Positions 1 through 7,523 of a DNA stretch of 22,130 nt are shown here, piece by piece. Both the position numbers and the translations under genes were made by a program. Where the stretch lies: contig DATEOW010000118.1 in the NCBI GenBank assembly GCA_035273665.1, positions 1 through 22,130 on the forward strand. Reading direction: 5' to 3'. The stretch's first letter is position 1, and each line of letters starts with the position of its first letter. The notes below the pieces were generated by a model. The model had not been told where the DNA came from. It worked only from the letters and a program-made list of their open reading frames with translations, and made no database searches. Source of the DNA: DATEEW01 sp035273665 (lineage in GTDB: Bacteria > Pseudomonadota > Gammaproteobacteria > Burkholderiales > SG8-39).

Positions 1-49
1 GAGCATCATCGTGGACCCAGGTACTGATAACCGCGGTTAGTGCTTTGGC

Positions 50-79
50 AAAAAAAAAGCGGCCTGTCGGCCGCCTTTT
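50..79 (-). terminator. Intrinsic terminator of the PEP-CTERM gene
   Basis: A perfect 6-bp GC stem (59-64 with 69-74, loop tgtc) is followed on the minus strand by a run of nine T (the A run at 50-58). It lies 16 bases past the stop codon of the PEP-CTERM gene, so it most likely ends that transcript. In the plus direction the stem is followed only by a short T4, so it may act weakly for whatever lies to the left. Bases 1-49 hold nothing I can assign; a plus frame open from base 1 stops at 25-27 and could be the tail of an upstream gene. Confidence 0.85.
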
Positions 80-95
80 GAAAACGAGCTAAGAC

Positions 96-791
96 TTAAG
101 CTTTGCGACGACTGCCTGCAAATGCGAGCAGTGCCAAGCCCACGAGGAGCAAGGAGCCGGGCTCAGGTACCGCTTGTGCGTCGAGCAAGGCGGAGAGCTG
201 ATCCAGATACAGCTGCGTGCCTTCTGCACTATCTGCAAAGCTATCGGCCAAGAAGCCGTTGATAATGGAATTGCCATCGTTACCAATCACGATTGCGACA
301 TCGCCATTACCGAATGTGCCACCACTGACGCCGCCGGCCAGTGCGCTGAGGCCCGTGCTAAAAATACCCCAGCCCGCATTCGCGAGAACGACAGGGTTCG
401 TCAGCCCGCCATTCACCGTTACTTGCGTATCGTTTACGTTGCCGGTGAACGCTGCATCGAAAAATGCGGCGACCGTGTTGTCCCTCGTCCAATCGGCGTA
501 AATAGCTTTGCCACCACCGCCTACCCAAGTGCTGATTGCTCCCTGAGCGGCGTCATTAGAGCTATTTTGATTCATAAACACTACCGCATCCCAGCCGCCT
601 GCGCCCACTTGTGTAACGAAGTCGGCCTCACCCGTGGCGGTGGTAAACGTATAGCCACCCGCGCTTAGCGCGGCGGCCATGTTATTGGTGCCCAAGTCAA
701 AGTCGGTCCAATAAAGAATGCCGGCGGCATTCGCATTCGCCTGAAATGCCAATCCGCCGATCAAGGCGAGGCTGGCTAGAAACTTACGCAT
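96..791 (-). CDS. PEP-CTERM sorting domain protein
   Basis: 231 aa. Residues 1-23 form a Sec signal peptide (MRKFLAS then a hydrophobic core, Ala-rich cleavage zone). The C-terminus has the full PEP-CTERM tripartite signal: VPEP at 208-211, a hydrophobic helix at about 213-226, then a basic SRRKA tail. Such proteins are exported, processed by an exosortase and usually end up at the surface or in the extracellular matrix. The body (24-205) is rich in Gly, Ala and Asn and has no Cys. The pattern ILYWTDF...GWDAVVFMNQ...WVGGGGKAIYADW suggests an alternating beta/alpha, possibly GATase/ThuA-like, fold; that is inference. Start chosen at ATG 791, preceded by GGGGAG with 6-nt spacing. The gene stands alone between two terminators and has its own sigma-54-like promoter. 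No exosortase gene is in view. Its precise function is unknown. Confidence 0.93.
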   Translation of the reverse strand: MRKFLASLALIGGLAFQANANAAGILYWTDFDLGTNNMAAALSAGGYTFTTATGEADFVTQVGAGGWDAVVFMNQNSSNDAAQGAISTWVGGGGKAIYADWTRDNTVAAFFDAAFTGNVNDTQVTVNGGLTNPVVLANAGWGIFSTGLSALAGGVSGGTFGNGDVAIVIGNDGNSIINGFLADSFADSAEGTQLYLDQLSALLDAQAVPEPGSLLLVGLALLAFAGSRRKA

Positions 792-830
792 GTTGTTCTC
801 CCCAAATAGTTATAACAGCACAGCGCCTTG

Positions 831-846
831 AGCAAGGCGTATACCA
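831..846 (-). promoter_or_regulatory. Candidate sigma-54 (-24/-12) promoter
   Basis: Read on the minus strand the sequence is TGGTATACGCCTTGCT. It has the invariant GG and GC of RpoN promoters exactly 10 nt apart, and the TTGCT of the -12 element. The predicted start lies near 820, giving a leader of about 29 nt with the GGGGAG ribosome-binding site. PEP-CTERM genes are known to be controlled by the PrsK/PrsR two-component pair with RpoN, which agrees. A 6-bp inverted repeat (824-829 with 834-839) overlaps the -12 element and is mostly not transcribed. Confidence 0.65.
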
Positions 847-906
847 GATTCATTATCCAACTGTATTTACAGGAGTATATATTTGGGCAAAAACGAAGGC
901 TGTGAT

Positions 907-927
907 GTTGTCAGTTTTTTCGACAAC
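907..927. promoter_or_regulatory. Dyad upstream of the sigma-54 promoter, possible enhancer site
   Basis: Perfect 6-bp inverted repeat GTTGTC / GACAAC separated by 9 nt of mostly T. Its centre is about 97 bp upstream of the predicted PEP-CTERM transcription start, the usual distance for a bacterial enhancer-binding protein. A second palindrome, CTGTATTTACAG at 861-872, sits at about -46. Binding of PrsR or any other regulator is inference. Confidence 0.4.
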
Positions 928-951
928 CCTTCGTAAATATCTGTCACACAA

Positions 952-983
952 AGAAAAAGGCGCCACTCGGACGCCCTTTTTTT
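952..983 (-). terminator. Terminator after hppA
   Basis: GGCG (959-962) pairs with CGCC (972-975) around a 9-nt loop. The stem is extended by A/T pairs on both sides, with T5 following on the minus strand and T7 on the plus strand. It lies 18 bp beyond the hppA stop and probably ends the long minus-strand transcript, insulating the PEP-CTERM gene. Confidence 0.75.
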
Positions 984-1000
984 AAGGCTGCTCGCGCGTA

Positions 1001-3061
1001 TCACACCATGAGCGGCACAATCAGCAATGCAACGATGTTGATGATCTTGATCAACGGATTTACAGCGGGGCCGGCAGTGTCTTTGTAGGGATCGCCCACG
1101 GTGTCGCCGGTCACTGCGGCCTTGTGGGCCTCTGAACCTTTGCCGCCATAGTTGCCGTCTTCGATGTACTTCTTCGCGTTGTCCCATGCACCGCCACCGG
1201 TAGTCATGGAAATCGCAACGAAGACGCCGGTAACGATTGATCCCATCAACACGCCGCCGAGCGCCTGCGGGCCAAGCAGCAGACCGACGAGAATCGGCAC
1301 CAATACCGGCAGCAGCGAAGGCACGATCATTTCCTTGATCGCGGCTTTGGTCAGCATATCCACAGCACGGGAGTAATCGGGCTTGGCGGTGCCGGCCATG
1401 ATGCCGGGAATTTCCTTGAACTGGCGCCGCACTTCGACCACGACAGAGCCGGCCGCGCGCCCCACTGCCTCCATCGCCATTGCGCCGAAGAGGTAGGGCA
1501 CCAAACCGCCGATGAACAGGCCGATGATGACCATATGGTTGGATAAATCGAAGGTCAGGTTTTGTCCCCCATGCGCAAGCGCATGGGTGTAGTCGGCGAA
1601 CAGCACCAATGCAGCGAGCGCCGCCGAACCGATGGCATAACCTTTGGTCACTGCTTTGGTCGTGTTACCCACGGCATCGAGCGGATCGGTAATCGCACGT
1701 ACCGAGTCAGGCAAGTCGGCCATTTCCGCAATGCCGCCGGCGTTATCGGTAATCGGGCCATAAGCGTCCAGCGCCACGATAATGCCTGCCATGGACAGCA
1801 TGGAGGTTGCTGCGATGGCGATACCGTAAAGACCTGCGAGGTAATACGAAACAAAAATCGCCGCGCAAACCATGAGCACCGGCCATGCCGTCGATTTCAT
1901 CGACACGCCCAAACCGGCAATCATGTTCGTGGCATGTCCGGTTTGCGAGGCGGCCGCGATATGACGCACGGGGCCGTATTCGGTCGCTGTGTAGTACTCG
2001 GTGATCACCACCATTGCCGCGGTCAGCACCAGTCCCACAATGGAGGCGCCCCAGAGCTGCATTACGCTGATGCTATGCGCGCCGCCGGCGAATTCGAACT
2101 GCACTTCGCTCAGCACTTTGCCCATCATGTAATCGGTGATGAAGTAGAACGCTACCAACGAGAGCCCCCCGGCAACGATCAAGCCGCGGTACAAGGCATT
2201 CATGATTTTCTTGCCCGGCGTGGCTTTGACGAACATGCAGCCGATGATCGAGGCGATGATGGAAAAACCGCCCAGCGCCAGCGGATAAATCACCGCCGCG
2301 GATTGCTGCACCATCAGCGCACCGAGCAGCATCGTCGCGATGAGGGTCACGGCGTAAGTCTCGAACAAGTCGGCCGCCATACCCGCGCAGTCGCCCACGT
2401 TGTCGCCCACGTTGTCCGCAATGACGGCAGGATTGCGCGGGTCGTCTTCGGGAATACCGGCTTCGACTTTGCCCACCAGATCAGCGCCCACATCCGCGCC
2501 CTTGGTGAAGATGCCGCCGCCTAGACGCGCGAAAATCGAAATCAGCGAACCGCCGAATCCGAGACCCACCAGCGGCTTGATCAAATCGGTGAGTGTCGCT
2601 TCGGGCGCCGCTGCGTATTCCAGATAAGCATAAAAACCGGCCACTCCCAGCAGACCCAGGCCCACCACCAGCATGCCGGTGATCGCGCCGCCGCGGAAAG
2701 CGACCTTCAACGCCTCATTCAAACCAGTCCGTGCAGCTTCGGCTGTGCGCACATTGGCGGCGACCGAAACATTCATGCCGATATAGCCGGCCAAACCGGA
2801 GAGGAACGCGCCGATGGCGAAACCGACGGCAGTCAACCAGCCCAGCGTGAAGCCGATGACAATCAAGAGCACGACACCGACGATGGAGATCGTCACGTAT
2901 TGACGGTTCAGGTAAGCGGTGGCCCCCTGTTTGATCGCCCCGGCAATTTCGCGCATGCGCTCATTGCCCGTAGGTTGTTTGACGATCCAGCCGATGGAAA
3001 TAAAGCCATAGATCAACGCAATCACCGCGCAACCCAAAGCAAAACACAAGCCCTGACTCAT
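1001..3061 (-). CDS. hppA: Membrane-bound proton-translocating pyrophosphatase
   Basis: 686 aa, the usual size, with about 16 predicted membrane helices. It hydrolyses cytoplasmic PPi and moves ions out across the inner membrane. The catalytic stretch DVGADLVGKVE is at 190-200, followed by the acidic NVGDNVGDCAGMAADLFETY region, with a second acidic motif near the C-terminus (DTVGDPYKDTAGPA). The subtype-defining segment reads GNTTKAVTKG: Lys469 and Thr472 match the K+-independent, H+-pumping subfamily (the K+-dependent form has Ala and Gly there). Start ATG 3061 has a strong AGGAGGAGG site. The gene is last in the run, 77 nt after pfp, with hairpins in the gap and a terminator behind it. It may work in reverse to make PPi when the proton gradient is high; that part is inference. 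Confidence 0.97.
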   Translation of the reverse strand: MSQGLCFALGCAVIALIYGFISIGWIVKQPTGNERMREIAGAIKQGATAYLNRQYVTISIVGVVLLIVIGFTLGWLTAVGFAIGAFLSGLAGYIGMNVSVAANVRTAEAARTGLNEALKVAFRGGAITGMLVVGLGLLGVAGFYAYLEYAAAPEATLTDLIKPLVGLGFGGSLISIFARLGGGIFTKGADVGADLVGKVEAGIPEDDPRNPAVIADNVGDNVGDCAGMAADLFETYAVTLIATMLLGALMVQQSAAVIYPLALGGFSIIASIIGCMFVKATPGKKIMNALYRGLIVAGGLSLVAFYFITDYMMGKVLSEVQFEFAGGAHSISVMQLWGASIVGLVLTAAMVVITEYYTATEYGPVRHIAAASQTGHATNMIAGLGVSMKSTAWPVLMVCAAIFVSYYLAGLYGIAIAATSMLSMAGIIVALDAYGPITDNAGGIAEMADLPDSVRAITDPLDAVGNTTKAVTKGYAIGSAALAALVLFADYTHALAHGGQNLTFDLSNHMVIIGLFIGGLVPYLFGAMAMEAVGRAAGSVVVEVRRQFKEIPGIMAGTAKPDYSRAVDMLTKAAIKEMIVPSLLPVLVPILVGLLLGPQALGGVLMGSIVTGVFVAISMTTGGGAWDNAKKYIEDGNYGGKGSEAHKAAVTGDTVGDPYKDTAGPAVNPLIKIINIVALLIVPLMV

Positions 3062-3077
3062 TCGATCCTCCTCCTGT

Positions 3078-3127
3078 GGCGCGTTGCATAGCGCGCCGGT
3101 TGTGATGAACGCGGTGCGAGCCGCGTT
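3078..3127 (-). other. Two tandem hairpins in the pfp-hppA gap
   Basis: On the transcript, a 7-bp stem (3121-3127 with 3108-3114, 6-nt loop) is followed by a 6-bp stem (3092-3097 with 3078-3083, 8-nt loop). The second ends just before the hppA ribosome-binding site. Neither is followed by a T run, so they look less like a terminator than an RNA-processing, stability or translation-control element. Confidence 0.45.
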
Positions 3128-3138
3128 TCGTACTGCGA

Positions 3139-4389
3139 CTACTTCAACTTTTTCGGCACGCCGATGTTTTTCAGTTTCACGTAATCGGGCAGGCCGTTCT
3201 TGTAAGGCGGCGGCGCTTCACCCTTGATCAGCGGTTCGAGATAACGCCTGCATGCGGCGGTAATGCCAAACCCGTCGCTCGTAATAAAATTACGCGGCAT
3301 CTTCTTTTCGGTATTGGCCGCATCGGCCAGCTGGGCGACGCCCAGCTTCCATTTATAAGGTTTGTCGGACACTCGCACGATGGTTGGCATGACCGCGCTC
3401 TCGCCCTTCAATGCGAGTTTTACCGCGGCGGCGCCGAGGGCATAAGCCTGATCGACATCGACCTTGGAGGCGATGTGACGCGCGGAGCGTTGCAGATAAT
3501 CGGCGACGGCCCAGTGATATTTGTATTTCAGCGCGCCATTGACGATCTGCGCGATCTGCGGACCGACCCCACCCAACTGCGCATGACCGAAGGCATCGCG
3601 CAAACCGGTTTCGGAGAGAAATTTTCCGTCGGCCGTCTTCAAACCTTCGGAGACGCCGATGACGCACCAGCCCACGCGCTTCACCGTTTTTTCGACACGC
3701 GCCAGGAACTTGTCCTGATCGAAAGGAATCTCCGGGAACAGCAGGATCTGCGGCGCTTCGTCTTCGCTGGTCGCGGCCAAGCCGCAGGCGGCTGTGATCC
3801 AACCGGCGTGACGGCCCATCACTTCCATGACAAATACCTTTGTGGACGTCGAATGCATAGAGGCCACGTCGAAGGCCGCTTCGCGGATCGAAGTCGCGAC
3901 ATATTTGGCGACCGAGCCGAAACCAGGACAGTTATCCGTTCCGGAGAGATCGTTGTCGATGGTCTTTGGTACGCCAATGCAGGCGATGGGATAACCCATT
4001 CCTACGCTGATCTGTGAAAGCTTGTGTGCCGTATCCATCGAATCGTTGCCGCCGTTGTAGAGGAACCAGCCGATGTCGTGCGCCTTGAAGACTTCGATCA
4101 GCTTCTCGTACTGCGAGCGGTCCTCTTCGATTTTTTTCAGCTTGAAACGGGCCGAGCCGAAGGCACCGCCGGGCGTGTGTTTCAACGCGGCGATCGCTTT
4201 GGCGCTTTCCTTCCCGGTGTCGATCAAGTCTTCGTTCAGCGCGCCGACGATGCCGTTACGGGCCGCATAGACTTTGCCGATTTTCCCCTTGGCGGCCCGG
4301 GCCGTTTCGATCACACCGCAAGCGCTAGCGTTAATGACGGCAGTTACGCCGCCCGATTGCGCATATAAGAGGTTTTTTGCTCGAGCCAT
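3139..4389 (-). CDS. pfp: Pyrophosphate-dependent 6-phosphofructokinase
   Basis: 416 aa. It phosphorylates fructose 6-phosphate using PPi, reversibly, so it serves both glycolysis and gluconeogenesis. The phosphoryl-donor motif reads GGNDS at 113-117, where ATP enzymes have GGDGS; Asp116 is the residue that blocks ATP. PKTIDND at 141-147 carries Lys142, also typical of PPi enzymes (ATP types have PGTIDND), and Asp145 is the expected catalytic base. The N-terminus has the phosphate-binding SGG (12-14). The start ATG lies 12 nt behind the adk stop and 77 nt before hppA. Linkage of a PPi-PFK with the H+-pyrophosphatase is also known in methanotrophs such as Methylococcus, where the pair is cotranscribed. 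Substrate choice rests on motifs; related enzymes can also use sedoheptulose 7-phosphate. Confidence 0.93.
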   Translation of the reverse strand: MARAKNLLYAQSGGVTAVINASACGVIETARAAKGKIGKVYAARNGIVGALNEDLIDTGKESAKAIAALKHTPGGAFGSARFKLKKIEEDRSQYEKLIEVFKAHDIGWFLYNGGNDSMDTAHKLSQISVGMGYPIACIGVPKTIDNDLSGTDNCPGFGSVAKYVATSIREAAFDVASMHSTSTKVFVMEVMGRHAGWITAACGLAATSEDEAPQILLFPEIPFDQDKFLARVEKTVKRVGWCVIGVSEGLKTADGKFLSETGLRDAFGHAQLGGVGPQIAQIVNGALKYKYHWAVADYLQRSARHIASKVDVDQAYALGAAAVKLALKGESAVMPTIVRVSDKPYKWKLGVAQLADAANTEKKMPRNFITSDGFGITAACRRYLEPLIKGEAPPPYKNGLPDYVKLKNIGVPKKLK

Positions 4390-4401
4390 TGTTACCCTCG
4401 T

Positions 4402-5055
4402 TCAGGAAAGCGCGGCGAAGATGCGCTCGCGAATGGCATCGACACTGCCGACGCCTTCGATTTTTTTGCATTTCGGTGCCCGTGCATCGCCGCTTGCCGC
4501 CCACTTCGCGTAGTACTCGACGAGCGGTCTTGTTTGCGCGCGATAGACTTCAAGACGCTTGCGAACGGTGTCTTCCCGATCGTCATCGCGCTGGATGAGC
4601 GGCTCTCCTGTTTGGTCGTCTTTGCCGGCCACTTTGGGCGGATTGAATTTCACGTGATAACTGCGACCGGACAGCGGATGCACCCGGCGTCCACTCATGC
4701 GTTCGATAATGCTCGCGTCGTCTACGTCGATTTCCAGCACGTAATCAAGAGCAACGTCCGCCTTCTTCAGCGCCTCGGCCTGCGGAATCGTGCGGGGAAA
4801 CCCATCGAAGAGATAACCGCGCTTGCAATCGGGCTGCTGCAAACGATCTTGTACCAAACCGATAATGATGTCGTCAGAGACAAGTTGGCCGGCGTCCATG
4901 ACTTTCTTTGCGGCAATGCCGAGCGGTGTACCCGCCTGCACCGCCGAGCGAAGCATGTCGCCGGTGGAAATCTGGGGAATGTTGAAGTGGTCCTTGATGA
5001 AGGCGGCCTGTGTGCCTTTGCCGGCCCCCGGCGGACCCAGAAGAATCAAACGCAT
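4402..5055 (-). CDS. adk: Adenylate kinase
   Basis: 217 aa, the long form with a full LID. It interconverts ATP + AMP and 2 ADP in the cytoplasm. The P-loop GPPGAGKGT is at 7-15, the AMP-binding STGDMLR segment follows, and DGFPRT is present. The LID (GRRVHPLSGRSYH...) lacks the four Cys of zinc-type enzymes. The start ATG 5055 has only a weak AGG upstream. The gene sits between kdsB (76-nt gap) and pfp (12-nt gap), so it may share regulation with the PPi genes. PPi-forming ligases release AMP, which Adk recycles, so its placement beside pfp and hppA makes metabolic sense. Confidence 0.97.
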   Translation of the reverse strand: MRLILLGPPGAGKGTQAAFIKDHFNIPQISTGDMLRSAVQAGTPLGIAAKKVMDAGQLVSDDIIIGLVQDRLQQPDCKRGYLFDGFPRTIPQAEALKKADVALDYVLEIDVDDASIIERMSGRRVHPLSGRSYHVKFNPPKVAGKDDQTGEPLIQRDDDREDTVRKRLEVYRAQTRPLVEYYAKWAASGDARAPKCKKIEGVGSVDAIRERIFAALS

Positions 5056-5131
5056 CGATATGCCTGTGAACCGGCGGCGCGTGCCGCGCTAAGCGAAACC
5101 CGCCGAAACATAACTGGTTTGCGTCGAGGGG

Positions 5132-5902
5132 TCAAACCGAGCCGGCGTAGAGCGCACGTACGCGCTCAAGATCCGCCGGGGTGTCCACACCGGCGGGCGG
5201 CGCCGCAGCGCACACAATCAACGCGATCTTGTGCCCGTGCCAAAGTGCGCGTAACTGCTCGAGCGATTCGAAACGTTCCACATCCGGCGGGCGCAGCCGG
5301 GTGAACTCGCGCAGATAGCGGGCTCGATAGGCATAGATACCGATGTGCCGATAGGCGGGCAGATCCCGCGGAAAGCGCTTTGGACTGTCTGCGAAAGCGT
5401 CTCTCGCATATGGAATGGGCGCACGACTGAAATAAAGCGCATGCCCTTCGGCGTCCATGACGACCTTGACCACATTGGGGTTCAGCAGATCATCGACGTC
5501 GGAAATGGCGTGGCAAGCTGTGGCGATGGATAACGCAGGCTTATGCGCCAAGGTTTGGGCCAGATCGGCAATCAGTTGCGGCGGAATGAGCGGTTCGTCG
5601 CCTTGGACATTCACCACAATCGCATCGTCGGGAAGCGCAAGGGTATCGACGATCTCTGCAAGACGATCCGTCCCCGAGGCATGATCTGGGCGGGTCATGC
5701 GTACTTCACAACCATGCGCGCCCGCCGCAACCGCGATCTCTTCATTGTCGGTAGCGATCAACACCCGCGCGGCGCCACTTAAGCGTGCCTGCTCCGCAAC
5801 GCGCACAACCATCGGTTTGCCCGCGATATCGGCCAAGGCTTTGGCTGCCAGCCGTGTCGACGCATAGCGCGCCGGAATGAGGACCGTAAAGGGAGCGCTC
5901 AT
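5132..5902 (-). CDS. kdsB: 3-deoxy-manno-octulosonate cytidylyltransferase
   Basis: 256 aa. It activates KDO with CTP to CMP-KDO and PPi for the inner core of lipopolysaccharide. The N-terminal IPARYASTRL is followed by AAKAL where relatives have PGKPL or PNKPL; Arg17 and Lys21 of the nucleotide-binding motif are kept. ATDNEEI, RPDHASGTDR, NVQGDEPLI and the C-terminal PPAGVDTPADLERVR tail are all typical. The start ATG lies 9 nt behind trm112. The neighbours lpxK and trm112 in the same order support the LPS assignment. The PPi it releases could feed the downstream pfp and hppA products. Confidence 0.96.
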   Translation of the reverse strand: MSAPFTVLIPARYASTRLAAKALADIAGKPMVVRVAEQARLSGAARVLIATDNEEIAVAAGAHGCEVRMTRPDHASGTDRLAEIVDTLALPDDAIVVNVQGDEPLIPPQLIADLAQTLAHKPALSIATACHAISDVDDLLNPNVVKVVMDAEGHALYFSRAPIPYARDAFADSPKRFPRDLPAYRHIGIYAYRARYLREFTRLRPPDVERFESLEQLRALWHGHKIALIVCAAAPPAGVDTPADLERVRALYAGSV

Positions 5903-5911
5903 CGGCGCTTG

Positions 5912-6094
5912 CTAGTCGATCTCTTCGACGGGATCGAGCTTGCGTGCTTCTTCCTCGAGCATGACGGGGATTCCATCTCGGATCTGATAGGCAAGGCGGT
6001 CGGCCTTGCATATCAGTTCCCCTTCCGCCTTGCGGTATAGCAAGGGCCCCTTACACACGGGGCACACCAGAATATCGAGCAGTCTTGAATCCAT
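5912..6094 (-). CDS. Trm112 family zinc-ribbon-like small protein (YcaR)
   Basis: 60 aa. The N-terminal MDSRLLDILVCPVCKGPL has the Cys11-x2-Cys14 pair, with one further Cys at 29 (ELICKADRLAY). The end, IRDGIPVMLEEEAR, is the family signature. Eukaryotic and archaeal Trm112 proteins activate methyltransferases. The role of the bacterial version, constantly found between lpxK and kdsB, is not settled. It lies 3 nt behind lpxK and 9 nt before kdsB, so it is surely cotranscribed with them. Confidence 0.92.
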   Translation of the reverse strand: MDSRLLDILVCPVCKGPLLYRKAEGELICKADRLAYQIRDGIPVMLEEEARKLDPVEEID

Positions 6095-6097
6095 GTT

Positions 6098-7069
6098 TTA
6101 TCGCAACCGGGAATCGATTAAATGAATAAGCGCTTCATCCACAACGGCCTCGACTCGCAGTGCATACAAGTCAAGACGCCCGAAGCCGCTGCATTTTACT
6201 GCATCCTTCTCGGTCATCAGCACCGCATCGCAATCGGCAAATTGAAGGTCCTCGGGACGATAGACATGATGGTCCGGGAACGGGTGGCTGACAAAGACGA
6301 GACCCAAGCCGTGCAGCATATCGAAAAAACGTTGCGGATGACCGATCCCGGCTACCGCGTGCAGGCGCTTAAAGCGCAAACCATCTGCCGCGACGGGCTG
6401 CGTGGGCGCATGTAGCGCGTAGAACTCAGCAGGCGTGACATCCATCTTCCACACGCCGACACGATCGGGGCCACCGTTGAGCACAATCGCGTCAACCGAG
6501 CGGGAGGGCAATTCGCGCAGCGGTCCGGCGGGGAGCAACAAGCCGTTGCCATAGCCGCGGCTGTCCTCGACAGCGATTTCGAAGCTCCGCGCGAGCGCGT
6601 AGTGCTGTAAGCCGTCGTCGCTGACGAGTAGATCGCAATCGGGATAACTGGCAAGTAGCTTCCGCCCCACCTCCAAGCGTCGTCGGCCGACGAATACCGG
6701 GACGTTGCTCCGCCGAGCGAGGAGCAAAGGCTCGTCCCCTACCTCTCCCGGGTCGCTATCAGGGCGCACTTCGCGAGGCGCATCGCTGCCGCCGCCGTAG
6801 CCGCGCGAAATAATGGCGGGACGCCAACCCAATCGCCTCAAACCTTCCACCAACCACAATACAAGCGGCGTCTTCCCCGTACCGCCAACGACGAAATTGC
6901 CGACCACGAGCACCGGTACGGGCAAACTGCCCTGCGCAAGAAGACCGGTGGAATAGGCAGCTCGGCGAAGTACAACAACGAAAAGAAAAAGGAGTGACAG
7001 CGGCGCAAGCAGACACGAGAGCCAGGACAGGCGATACCAGTGGCGTGCGGAGAATTCGCGGCTCGACAT
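6098..7069 (-). CDS. lpxK: Tetraacyldisaccharide 4'-kinase (lipid A synthesis)
   Basis: 323 aa. It phosphorylates the 4' position of the lipid A disaccharide precursor at the inner face of the cytoplasmic membrane. A hydrophobic anchor lies at about 15-35, followed by the P-loop segment VVGNFVVGGTGKTP at about 55-68. SRGYGG, DEPLLLARR, DDGLQHYAL and the C-terminal FPDHHVY...MTEKDAVKC motifs are all present. The start ATG 7069 lies 19 nt behind exbD. Being directly downstream of exbB and exbD is the usual betaproteobacterial arrangement. Confidence 0.96.
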   Translation of the reverse strand: MSSREFSARHWYRLSWLSCLLAPLSLLFLFVVVLRRAAYSTGLLAQGSLPVPVLVVGNFVVGGTGKTPLVLWLVEGLRRLGWRPAIISRGYGGGSDAPREVRPDSDPGEVGDEPLLLARRSNVPVFVGRRRLEVGRKLLASYPDCDLLVSDDGLQHYALARSFEIAVEDSRGYGNGLLLPAGPLRELPSRSVDAIVLNGGPDRVGVWKMDVTPAEFYALHAPTQPVAADGLRFKRLHAVAGIGHPQRFFDMLHGLGLVFVSHPFPDHHVYRPEDLQFADCDAVLMTEKDAVKCSGFGRLDLYALRVEAVVDEALIHLIDSRLR

Positions 7070-7088
7070 GATTCCGCTTCGGCGCGGT

Positions 7089-7508
7089 TTATTTACTGCC
7101 GGCGGTCTGGGTAGAGAAGCTGACGTGACTATATCCGGCCGCGCGGGCCGCTTCCATCACCTGAATCACCGATTGATGCGTCGCTTTCGCATCTGCGTTG
7201 ATGATCACGACCGGATCATCCAGACCGTCCCCTGCGCGGCGCATGGCATCCGCAAAAGCGGCTGCGTTAGCAAAAGGGATTGGCTTGCGATCGATGGTGT
7301 ATTGCCCGGCCGCGTTGACTGTAATGTTGATTTCATTCGGGCGCTCGGGCGGTGTCGCGGCATCCGCCGTCGGCAAGTTGATCTGCAATTCCGCGTATTT
7401 TGAATAAGTCGTGGTCACCATCAAAAAGATGAGGATCACCAGCAAAACGTCGATGAAGGGGATCAGGTTGATTTCCGGATCTTCCTTCCAGCGGCTGCGA
7501 AAATGCAT
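7089..7508 (-). CDS. exbD: Biopolymer transport protein ExbD/TolR family
   Basis: 139 aa. It has one N-terminal membrane helix in the segment NLIPFIDVLLVILIFLMV, with the proton-path Asp at residue 20, and a periplasmic domain after it. With ExbB it makes the proton-driven motor that energises TonB- or Tol-type partners across the envelope. It starts 15 nt behind exbB. No tonB lies next to it, so whether the motor serves TonB, Tol-Pal or an envelope/LPS function cannot be told from this window. Confidence 0.93.
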   Translation of the reverse strand: MHFRSRWKEDPEINLIPFIDVLLVILIFLMVTTTYSKYAELQINLPTADAATPPERPNEINITVNAAGQYTIDRKPIPFANAAAFADAMRRAGDGLDDPVVIINADAKATHQSVIQVMEAARAAGYSHVSFSTQTAGSK

Positions 7509-7523
7509 TGAGGTTGCGCTCGG

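Noticed and set aside
174..668. 164-aa plus-strand frame opposite the PEP-CTERM gene
   Set aside because: Antisense to a gene with signal peptide, sorting signal, promoter and terminator. The translation shows no domain.
861..872. CTGTATTTACAG as a LexA box
   Set aside because: The half-sites are CTGT and ACAG but only 4 nt apart, whereas gammaproteobacterial-type LexA sites need 8. Kept only as an unnamed palindrome.
1562..2524. Long 320-aa open frame on the plus strand opposite hppA
   Set aside because: It lies wholly antisense to a clear full-length hppA. Its His/Arg/Gly-rich translation is typical of a shadow frame in GC-rich DNA, with no recognisable motif.
4534..5304. 256-aa plus-strand frame across adk and kdsB
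   Set aside because: It runs through two well-conserved genes and their gap on the other strand, with no ribosome-binding site or motif.
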